In this document: positions 6,712 through 13,204 of the stretch, one piece after another
Numbering within the stretch: position 1 is the stretch's first letter
Layout of the letters: each line of letters begins with the position of its first letter
Made by a program: the position numbers and the translations under genes
Source: an uncultured Aquimarina sp.
GTDB taxonomy: Bacteria > Bacteroidota > Bacteroidia > Flavobacteriales > Flavobacteriaceae
DNA: 64,000 nt
NCBI GenBank assembly: GCA_947501475.1
Contig: CANMWA010000008.1
Span: 1-64,000 of the forward strand
Direction: 5' to 3'
Notes under the pieces: model-generated
The model's input: the letters and a program-made list of their open reading frames with translations, nothing else
Told to the model about the DNA's origin: nothing
The model's database searches: none

Positions 6712-8280
6712 CTATTGCTTTTGCAATTGCTTGATAAAATAAGAAGGATAGATATCTGTTATTTTACGAAAAGCGGAAGCAAAAGATTCTCCGTTATTAT
6801 ACCCCATATGATCTGCAATTGCTTCAATAGTAAATAATCGAAGTTCCTTACTATTTGTTAGTTCCTGAATGGCATATTGAATCCGAAGTTCATTCAAATA
6901 AGCAGTAAAATTCTTATTTTTGTAGGTGTTTACCACTTTAGACAAATAAGAAGAGTTGGTTTTCAATTCTTTTGCGAGGTCTTTTAAATTGGTGTTTTTT
7001 TGAAGATAAAGCTTTTCCTTTTCAAATCTTTTTAATCCATTTAAAATATTATTAATAGTATCTGAAGGCAAGTCAATATCACCGCCTTTACTATTGTAAG
7101 TTTTGTTTTTTTCTATTAACTCGTCAAAACTTTTCCTAAAGCGTTTATTTCTCGAATAAAAAATAAAACCAATAATACCAAGTATTATTATAGAAAACCC
7201 AGTGATGTATAATAGCATTTGTAGTTGTAGCCTTTTATTTTTTTCTTCTAATGTATTTTGTTGCTCTTTGGCCACCTCATATTTTGTTTCTATTTTTTTA
7301 ACGTTATTAATAAAGGTTCTATTTGTTAATTCATCCGAAACTTTTACAGTTTCCTTCATTTTCGCATAAGCTACCTTTATATTACCTAGTTTATAATTTG
7401 ATTCCGCGATATATTCAAGATTATTTCGTTTAATTCTAAGGGACTTACCTTTAATATATTCGTTAGATTTATTTGCTTGATCAATAGATTTATTATATTC
7501 ATTTTCTTCAAGAGATAGTTTGCTTAAATTATTTAGAGAAATTGATATTCCAAAAGAATCGTTAGCTTGTTTATGCAGACTTAGAGCTTTATAAATATAA
7601 TTTTTGGATTTGTTAAAGTTTCTTTTAGCAGTTTCGATTCTACCTAAATTATTATAAACTCTGGGTAAGAATGTATTGGTTTTTTTATTTTCTGGGAACT
7701 TCAAAGCCTTGTTATAAAAATGTAAGGCACTGTCTAGTTTGTTTTTATAGAACTCAGGTTTGTTAATGTATTCAATCAGATAATAACTACTTCCTAAACT
7801 CCAACAACTGAAAACTATATCTACAGTATCTTCTCTTGTTTCCGCTATAAATAAAGCTTTTCTATGGTAATGTATTGCATTTTCAAAATTAAACGAGATT
7901 TTATAAACTTGGCCAATAAAGCTTAAGTAATCATATTCTAACTTAAGGTCTTTTAATTTTTCAATTTCTTTTACACGTCTTAAAACTATATCGAAGTTCT
8001 CATCATTATCATTTATATAATATTCAACCTTAAAACGTCTCAGTTCAATAGCATATTTATCTTTAATATTTAGTGTTTTCTTCTTTTTTTCAAGGTTCTT
8101 TAATATTGACAAAGCTTCTTTACGTTGCCAGTTATCAATTTTTTCATCAATTTCAATTAGACTTTCCAAAATAACATTGTGTTGACTCGTATTTTGTGCA
8201 AGTAAAAATGTGTTGGTAAAAAAACTTAATAGAAAAAGCAGAAAATATTGGTTATAAAATCCTTTGGTGATTGTTCTCAT
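6712..8280 (-). CDS. TPR-containing membrane AraC-family transcriptional regulator
   Basis: 522 residues. Signal-like N-terminus (1-29), then tetratricopeptide repeats (about 100-330, e.g. FENAIHYHRKALFIAE and ALHFYNKALKFPENK), a coiled stretch, one transmembrane helix near 353-373, and an AraC-type DNA-binding domain in the last 95 residues (LKDLAKELKTNSSYLSKVV ... EAIADHMGYNNGESFASAFR). Such hybrids are common in Flavobacteriia and couple an extracytoplasmic or membrane sensor to transcription. Its target is unknown. It is transcribed against the surrounding immunity-like genes. Confidence 0.85.
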   Translation of the reverse strand: MRTITKGFYNQYFLLFLLSFFTNTFLLAQNTSQHNVILESLIEIDEKIDNWQRKEALSILKNLEKKKKTLNIKDKYAIELRRFKVEYYINDNDENFDIVLRRVKEIEKLKDLKLEYDYLSFIGQVYKISFNFENAIHYHRKALFIAETREDTVDIVFSCWSLGSSYYLIEYINKPEFYKNKLDSALHFYNKALKFPENKKTNTFLPRVYNNLGRIETAKRNFNKSKNYIYKALSLHKQANDSFGISISLNNLSKLSLEENEYNKSIDQANKSNEYIKGKSLRIKRNNLEYIAESNYKLGNIKVAYAKMKETVKVSDELTNRTFINNVKKIETKYEVAKEQQNTLEEKNKRLQLQMLLYITGFSIIILGIIGFIFYSRNKRFRKSFDELIEKNKTYNSKGGDIDLPSDTINNILNGLKRFEKEKLYLQKNTNLKDLAKELKTNSSYLSKVVNTYKNKNFTAYLNELRIQYAIQELTNSKELRLFTIEAIADHMGYNNGESFASAFRKITDIYPSYFIKQLQKQ

Positions 8281-8576
8281 TTACGGTAAAGATCGATTTT
8301 TAAATAAAAATAAGATGTTCTTTTAATAAAGTTATTGTATTTATCAAAAATCCAATCTTTTTGGTATTTAAATAACCCGATATTCATAAATTTCGACCAA
8401 CTTTATTGCTTAAAGGTAAATTCCAGGTATATCTTTGAGGTTGTAAAACAATTTAAAGAGAATAGGACGCTAAGATAACCACTTCAAAAAAAGAAAAATA
8501 ACGTAAACACATCTCCCGATTTCCATAGTGAAATCACCGCTCCAGCATTCTATGGATAAAAACAAATTAAAAACAA
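8281..8576. other. Intergenic region with cassette junction
   Basis: A 296-bp region between divergent genes. It holds a candidate TAnnTTTG element (TATCTTTG at 8430..8437, with a TTG 21 bp upstream) pointing right, and near its right end the second copy of the 30-bp junction repeat. No other feature seen. Confidence 0.5.
8537..8566 (+). repeat. 30-bp junction repeat, copy 2
   Basis: Matches 1865..1894 with one mismatch, including 22 identical bases through ATGGATAAAAACAAA. Here no RHS core follows: a different gene starts at 8577. The RHS part appears to have been deleted, leaving the boundary as a scar. Confidence 0.8.
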
Positions 8577-9125
8577 ATGAACTCAGAAGAATTTTACGAT
8601 AGAATTTGTAGTCTCCCAGAAATATGTGAAAATCGAGATTTAGAAGAATTTCTTTTGGCATTATATCAAAAAGTGCTTAGGCACAAAGAAAAAACATTAA
8701 CCTATGACTTATTACTAGAGATGATCACCGAATCTTTTACAAGTGAGGTGTACGAATTTCAAGAAAAATGGCTCGAGATTGTAAAACCTCCCAACGATAA
8801 CATAATGAGTGAAAAAATTACAAATCCAGAGATTAGTGATGCTATTCATAAAACCAATACTACAATGCCAGGCTCTTTTGAGTTTACATTAGAAGTTTTA
8901 CAATTTCAAATATCGGATTTACATAAAATGAGAGGTAAACAATTAGAAGATAAATTTCGATATCTTGGTATAGATTCAGAAACCGGAAATCGCTGGTATA
9001 ATTTTGATCCCTTTGGAAACCTAGAATGTGGGGCCAGATGTATGGTTGATAATGACCAAAATTTAGCCAGTCTAGACTGGTCTTTTATTGGAGAACTACT
9101 AGAAATGGGAAGGATTTATGAATAA
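8577..9125 (+). CDS. Conserved hypothetical protein, immunity-like
   Basis: 182 residues, cytosolic. It shows an acidic helical N-terminus (EEFLLALYQKVL), the block KMRGKQLEDKFRYLGIDSET, and a conserved-looking end NRWYNFDPFGNLECGARC, DWSFIGELLEMGRIYE. I recall this as a widespread Bacteroidota family found in toxin-immunity neighbourhoods, without an assigned function. The start follows the junction repeat by 10 bp. Confidence 0.6.
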   Translation: MNSEEFYDRICSLPEICENRDLEEFLLALYQKVLRHKEKTLTYDLLLEMITESFTSEVYEFQEKWLEIVKPPNDNIMSEKITNPEISDAIHKTNTTMPGSFEFTLEVLQFQISDLHKMRGKQLEDKFRYLGIDSETGNRWYNFDPFGNLECGARCMVDNDQNLASLDWSFIGELLEMGRIYE

Positions 9126-9156
9126 GGACAAATCTAGATACCAAAAGCTTTAAAAA

Positions 9157-9276
9157 ATGAATAAAACTCAAACTCAAATTAGCAGGTTAATAAGCTACTG
9201 GTTACGACATAAACCAGAGGATGCCAAGATCTAACTAGATGAGTTTGGCTGGGCCAATATCGAAGCTATTTTAGAG
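9157..9276 (+). pseudogene. Truncated kptA/tpt1 copy (RNA 2'-phosphotransferase N-terminus)
   Basis: The frame from ATG 9157 reads MNKTQTQISRLISYWLRHKP, then EDAKI, a TAA stop at 9232, and LDEFGWANIEAILE. It is nearly identical at DNA level to the first 120 bases of the intact gene at 11836 (CAA there, TAA here). Homology ends abruptly at 9276, where the palindrome CCCCCCGCTCGGGGG begins. So it is both stop-interrupted and truncated at a cassette junction. Confidence 0.9.
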
Positions 9277-9291
9277 CCCCCCGCTCGGGGG
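9277..9291. repeat. GC-rich palindromic junction core
   Basis: CCCCCCGCTCGGGGG is a 15-base near-perfect palindrome in very AT-rich surroundings, related to the AGCGGGG core of the other junction repeats. It lies exactly between the kptA fragment and the RHS tail remnant. Confidence 0.65.
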
Positions 9292-9536
9292 AATATAAAA
9301 TTAATAAAGAAACAGGTTTAGTTAGAACTACTCATGGACTTTCGTTGGATACTAATCCAGACACTGTTTCTAAATTTGGAGGAGCTTTTAAACTAGAGTC
9401 TTTGCCTAAAGGTCTAAAAGTAATTCAGAGGGGAAAAAGAATGGAACATTTTGAAATAGTACCTACACAAGAAATGTCGATGATAAATTTTCAATCTTTG
9501 TTAAATCAAATAAAAGTATCATTTTTTAAAATGTAA
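9291..9536 (+). pseudogene. RHS toxin-tail remnant without a core
   Basis: The frame is open from the GC-rich junction and has no convincing start (a TTG at 9345 is unlikely). It encodes about 81 residues: EYKINKETGLVRTTHGLSLD, then VSKFGGAFKLESLPKGLKVI, HFEIVPTQEMSM, FQSLLNQIK. The order THGLSL, KFG.A, LP.GLK..QRG, HFEIVP, FQ.LLNQI is a tail type I recall from Bacteroidota RHS proteins. It is the end of a toxin with core and linker missing; a probable immunity gene follows. Confidence 0.6.
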
Positions 9537-9547
9537 ATAGTTTGTAT

Positions 9548-9883
9548 ATGAATGACGTAAATATTTTTTGTTTAGACAATAACGAATTCAAAGAGATTGA
9601 TTCTATAAACAGGGGTTATAGAGAAGATATTTATGTGAAATTTGGAGATGATTATTTTAATTTAAACTTTTACGATATTGTAAGATTAAAACAAGATTTC
9701 GAAACAGAAATAGAACATTACGGAGTTTTTTCTATTGAACCTAATACTATAATTCTTACTGAAGTAAATAAACATGAAATTAGAAGTAATATTGAAAATT
9801 TGATCAAACAGAAATATTTCGATGAAATCAAACCATTATCAAAAGAAAAACTCAAAAATTTAAAGCTTATTAGTTTGTATTAA
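9548..9883 (+). CDS. Putative immunity protein, paralogue of the gene at 5968
   Basis: 111 residues from ATG 9548; a TTG two codons upstream is also possible. It shares GYREDIYV, LNFYDIVRLKQDF, IILTEV and the LIKQKYF block with the protein at 5968. It lies 11 bp after the RHS tail remnant, where immunity genes normally sit, which makes the immunity assignment of both paralogues more likely. Confidence 0.65.
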   Translation: MNDVNIFCLDNNEFKEIDSINRGYREDIYVKFGDDYFNLNFYDIVRLKQDFETEIEHYGVFSIEPNTIILTEVNKHEIRSNIENLIKQKYFDEIKPLSKEKLKNLKLISLY

Positions 9884-9978
9884 ATTTAGTTTTAAAGTGT
9901 TTTTCCCGATCGCGCGAAAATGTTCCTTAAATCCGTGCCATCGGATCGAGACAGATTAACAACAGTTAGTATAATACA

Positions 9979-10494
9979 ATGTGGACAAAAAAAGAAATAT
10001 TCGCAATTGGGGGATTAAGAGAAATTGGGTTTAAACCAAAATCTGATTTGCTAATGGTTTTATCTAGCCAAGGAAGAGGGATATTCGATTGTGAAAAGGC
10101 TGAAAAAATTGATAGAGATTATTTTGATTACTATATGGAAGAATGGGACTCTGAAAACGGAAAAGTTGAAGGCTTTGGAGTTTTAGATAGTGAAACCATT
10201 ATTTGTGGAGGTTTTGAGTTCCAAGACCCATTGTCTAAAAAGACTTTCGATGATTGGACAATTGAAATTCGGGAAGAAAATCGTTCAAATTGGAAAGGTG
10301 AAATACAAAAATCTGAAGTATTATTCTTAGTCAATGGCAAAGAGAAAATAGAAATTGAAACGTTTCATTACGGGATAGACAGAGCCTATGGATTTTCTGA
10401 TACCGGAAACTCTTTTGTTTATGGAACACCTAGTGATTTACACATTTGGACAAAATCTAAAAATGATATTAATAAACCAATCGCTCAGATATGA
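9979..10494 (+). CDS. Conserved hypothetical protein
   Basis: 171 residues with no signal or membrane segment. Recognisable blocks are MWTKKEIFAIGGLREIGF, VLSSQGRGIFDC and ETIICGGFEF. I recall similar proteins of unknown function in Bacteroidota genomes but cannot give a family name. It stands alone in the immunity-like array, preceded by a locally GC-rich stretch (9902..9953). Confidence 0.5.
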   Translation: MWTKKEIFAIGGLREIGFKPKSDLLMVLSSQGRGIFDCEKAEKIDRDYFDYYMEEWDSENGKVEGFGVLDSETIICGGFEFQDPLSKKTFDDWTIEIREENRSNWKGEIQKSEVLFLVNGKEKIEIETFHYGIDRAYGFSDTGNSFVYGTPSDLHIWTKSKNDINKPIAQI

Positions 10495-10590
10495 TGGTGC
10501 AGACATGTTTTCTGTGCTGGGTATAATTAATCGACTTTAATTTTATGCTCTAAAAAAACACCAGTCCCGAAAAATGAAACAGAGATATTT

Positions 10591-10598
10591 TAAATTTG
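10591..10598 (+). promoter_or_regulatory. Candidate -7 element TAAATTTG
   Basis: Matches the Bacteroidota TAnnTTTG consensus 22 bp before the DUF4291 start. No clear -33 TTTG is seen, so tentative. Confidence 0.35.
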
Positions 10599-10619
10599 TT
10601 CTAGAGTAAAGAGAAACTA

Positions 10620-11270
10620 ATGAATATAGAAACGATAACATATAATCAATACATAAAAAACATACCTAAGGAAGGGCGACACATTCTCGGTCAACAAAGA
10701 GACGACCTGATAATCGTTTACCAAGCTTATAACAATTCTATTGCTAATTTTGCGATTGATAATCAATACTTTGGCGGTCCTTTTTTCAGCTATTCAAGAA
10801 TGTCCTGGATCAAACCAAACTTTCTATGGATGATGTATCGCTGTGGATGGGCAGAAAAAGAAAATCAAGAAAGAGTTCTTGGAATTTGGATTCGTAAATC
10901 TGATTTTGATTCCATTCTTAACGAAAGTGTTTTCAGTTCCTTTCAAGAAAATATCTACAAAACTCACGATAGATGGAAACAGGAACTCGCTAATAAGCCT
11001 GTTCGACTACAATGGGATCCTGACCACGATATTTATGGAAACAAACAAGAACGAAAAGCCATTCAACTCGGGATGAAAGGTAACCTACTCGAAAAATATG
11101 GAAAAGAGATGATATCCGAAATCATTGATTTGACAGATTTTGTAAAGCAACAAAAGAAAATAATTGATAGTGGTCAAATAGATAACTTACAAGTTCCTAA
11201 AGAATGGATTTACAAACCTAAAAATGATCAAATAATAAAACAAATAGGACTAACAAAAAAGCAAAGTTAG
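10620..11270 (+). CDS. DUF4291 family protein
   Basis: 216 residues matching DUF4291 throughout: IIVYQAYNNSIANFAI, FGGPFFSYSRMSWIKPNFLW, MMYRCGW, ERVLGIWI, VRLQWDPDHD, ERKAIQLG and the closing DF. Function is unestablished. The start is a little longer than usual. It is followed after 12 bp by the exonuclease and then kptA, probably one transcript of RNA-related genes. Confidence 0.9.
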   Translation: MNIETITYNQYIKNIPKEGRHILGQQRDDLIIVYQAYNNSIANFAIDNQYFGGPFFSYSRMSWIKPNFLWMMYRCGWAEKENQERVLGIWIRKSDFDSILNESVFSSFQENIYKTHDRWKQELANKPVRLQWDPDHDIYGNKQERKAIQLGMKGNLLEKYGKEMISEIIDLTDFVKQQKKIIDSGQIDNLQVPKEWIYKPKNDQIIKQIGLTKKQS

Positions 11271-11282
11271 TTAAAAAAACAA

Positions 11283-11831
11283 ATGAACTATATAATATTA
11301 GACCTAGAAGCTAGCTGTTGGAAAGACAGAAGCATCAATAAACAAAATGAAATCATCGAGATAGGTGCTGTCAAAATAAATGATAAAGGAGAATCTCTAG
11401 AAGAGTTTTGCGAGTTTATTAAACCAAAACTCAATCCTACACTATCAGATTTTTGTATAGAATTAACAACAATAACACAAAACGAAATCGACAGCGCAGA
11501 TACTTATGATAAAGTTATAGAACGATTTAAAAACTGGATCAATATAAAAGAACCATATGTATTATGCAGTTGGGGGTTTTATGATAAAAAACAGTTCGAA
11601 AAAGATTGTAAGTTACATGATTTACAAACAGACTGGCTCAAAAATCATATAAGCCTTAAACACCAATATGCAGACATCAAAAATTTAAAAAAACCCATCG
11701 GCATGGATGGTGCCTTAAAAAAAGAGGGATTAGAATTAGATGGCACCCACCATAGAGGTATTGATGATGCAAGAAATATTGCTAAGATTTTTAAGGCTAA
11801 CCCAGGTAAATGGGATACACCAAACGTATAA
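11283..11831 (+). CDS. 3'-5' exonuclease, DEDDh (RNase T/KapD-like) family
   Basis: 182 residues. Exo I motif ILDLEA (Asp7, Glu9), Exo II region around the WGFYDKKQFEKDC segment, and Exo III THHRGIDDARNIA give the DEDDh set. It resembles the KapD/ERI-like RNA exonuclease group. Cytosolic. It lies between DUF4291 and kptA with 4 bp to the latter. Confidence 0.88.
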   Translation: MNYIILDLEASCWKDRSINKQNEIIEIGAVKINDKGESLEEFCEFIKPKLNPTLSDFCIELTTITQNEIDSADTYDKVIERFKNWINIKEPYVLCSWGFYDKKQFEKDCKLHDLQTDWLKNHISLKHQYADIKNLKKPIGMDGALKKEGLELDGTHHRGIDDARNIAKIFKANPGKWDTPNV

Positions 11832-11835
11832 ATCA

Positions 11836-12681
11836 ATGAGCAAAACACAAACAAAAATCAGTAAGCTCATAAGCTACTGGTTACGACATAAACCCCAGGA
11901 TGCCAAGATCCAACTAGATGAGTTTGGCTGGGCCAATATCGAAGCTATTTTAGAGGCACTCAAAACCAATCAGATCGAGTGTAATAAAGATGATTTGATT
12001 ACTCTAAGTAATAGTTTTGATAAGGTACGATGGAAAATAGATAAGGTGGCCAATAAGATAAAAGCCACTCATGGACATTCAATTTCTATTCTTCAGGAAG
12101 AAGAACCACAAACACCTCCAGAAATTTTATATCACGGTACGGCCACTAGGTTTATAGAAAGTATTATGGATAAAGGGTTGATTTCCAAACAAAGACAATA
12201 TGTGCACCTATCCGAAACGATAGATATGGCCAAAGAAGTAGCACAACGACATGGCAAACCTGTTATTATTGAAATAGAAACCAAGGCATTAATAGAACAC
12301 GGATGGAAATTCTACAAAACCGAACAAGATGTATGGTTAACTTCAGAGATTCCATTTAAATCCTTAGATATTGAGCCTTGGGATTTTATTATTGATAAAG
12401 AAACAAAAGGCATTTTTCTTAAAGAATTGAAAAAAGAAATAAATCGGGAACATTTACTTTCAGATAAAATTGATAAACTAGAGTTAATAGCAAGATATGG
12501 ACCTAGTGATGATTGTTTATTCAAGAATCAGGAAAATAATGAATATTTCGTCGTTCATCTCACTTGGAGTGGTAAAAAGGAAAAAGATTCATGGCCATTG
12601 GCAAAACAATTTGACAATTTTGAAGAATTTCTTAATACAAGATTGGTAGCAGATCAAGATGATTGGTATGGCCGCCACTAG
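11836..12681 (+). CDS. kptA: RNA 2'-phosphotransferase (Tpt1/KptA) with C-terminal extension
   Basis: I start it at ATG 11836, 4 bp after the exonuclease stop, matching the truncated copy's start; an upstream in-frame ATG lies inside the exonuclease. Residues 1-~182 are KptA: LRHKP (Arg17, His18), DEFGWANIEAIL, YHGTATRF, RQYVHLS. The family removes 2'-phosphates from RNA ends using NAD+. Residues ~185-281 are an extra domain (ELKKEINREHLL, VVHLTWSGKKEKD, WPLAKQFDNFEEFL) that I recall as a stand-alone small family. The stop TAG at 12679 belongs to a palindromic repeat (12673..12703), so the last residues (GRH) are repeat-derived. Confidence 0.88.
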   Translation: MSKTQTKISKLISYWLRHKPQDAKIQLDEFGWANIEAILEALKTNQIECNKDDLITLSNSFDKVRWKIDKVANKIKATHGHSISILQEEEPQTPPEILYHGTATRFIESIMDKGLISKQRQYVHLSETIDMAKEVAQRHGKPVIIEIETKALIEHGWKFYKTEQDVWLTSEIPFKSLDIEPWDFIIDKETKGIFLKELKKEINREHLLSDKIDKLELIARYGPSDDCLFKNQENNEYFVVHLTWSGKKEKDSWPLAKQFDNFEEFLNTRLVADQDDWYGRH

Positions 12682-12703
12682 TCACAGACTAGCGGTATCG
12701 GGG
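12673..12703 (+). repeat. Solo copy of the MITE-like palindromic arm
   Basis: CGCCACTAGTCACAGACTAG followed by CGGTATCGGGG matches the right arm of the element at 5318..5352 except for two changes in the GC core. It overlaps the end of kptA and supplies its stop codon. Confidence 0.85.
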
Positions 12704-12934
12704 TAAAAACTAAAATAGATTATATGAAATTTGTAATTGATGAAGGAGTAATTACTTTTAAACAAGGTTTTAATAAGCAATTAAATCTTAAAAGTTGAAG
12801 AGATCCATATACCTTATAATTAGGTTTGATCTATTTTAATGTTTTACCTATGTTTTACCCGAAGATTTAATTTTAAAAACATAAGTATTCGATAAAAAAA
12901 ATTAACCCTTTGAATTTCAAAGGGTTAATTAAAG
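12682..12934. other. Island edge: intergenic with a 24-codon remnant frame
   Basis: After the repeat, ATG 12724 opens a short frame (MKFVIDEGVITFKQGFNKQL then NLKS, stop), which looks like a gene start cut short or a chance frame. Otherwise AT-rich with no feature until the tRNA terminator. Confidence 0.3.
12892..12930 (-). terminator. Terminator of the tRNA transcript
   Basis: A 13-bp perfect stem (ATTAACCCTTTGA/TCAAAGGGTTAAT) followed on the minus strand by seven T. It ends the tRNA-Gly/tRNA-Leu transcript. Confidence 0.85.
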
Positions 12935-13018
12935 TACTGAAGACGGGACTTGAACCCGTACGTCCTAATGGACATTGGATTTTAAGTCCAACGTGTCTAC
13001 CAATTCCACCACTTCAGC
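12935..13018 (-). tRNA. tRNA-Leu (anticodon UAA)
   Basis: Read on the minus strand: acceptor GCTGAAG/CTTCAGT (first pair G-U), D-arm GGTGGAATTGGTAGACAC, anticodon loop CTTAAAA (UAA), a long class II variable arm, T-arm GGGTTCAAGTCCC. 84 nt, CCA not encoded. It borders the accessory island. Confidence 0.95.
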
Positions 13019-13037
13019 ATGGTATATTTTATCTCAG

Positions 13038-13109
13038 AGCGAAAGACGGGATTTGAACCCGCGACCCTCACCTTGGCAAGGTGATGCTCTACCCCTGAGC
13101 TACTTTCGC
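13038..13109 (-). tRNA. tRNA-Gly (anticodon GCC)
   Basis: Acceptor GCGAAAG/CTTTCGC, D-arm TAGCTCAGGGGTAGAGCA, anticodon loop TTGCCAA (GCC), T-arm GGGTTCAAATCCC, discriminator U, 72 nt, no encoded CCA. Lies 19 bp upstream of tRNA-Leu in the same transcript. Confidence 0.95.
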
Positions 13110-13204
13110 AGTTTGTAAAGAACTTCGCAATTCGTCATTGCGGATGCAAATTTAAAACAATTCTAATAATACCAAAGTCTTTTTTGTAAAAAGAATTAAA
13201 AATT

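Noticed and set aside
8470..8661. Minus-strand frame of 63 codons
   Set aside because: It runs over the junction repeat and the start of the gene at 8577 and has no recognisable protein pattern.
11740..11835. Upstream in-frame start for kptA at 11740
   Set aside because: It lies wholly within the exonuclease gene; the truncated kptA copy also starts at the position corresponding to 11836.
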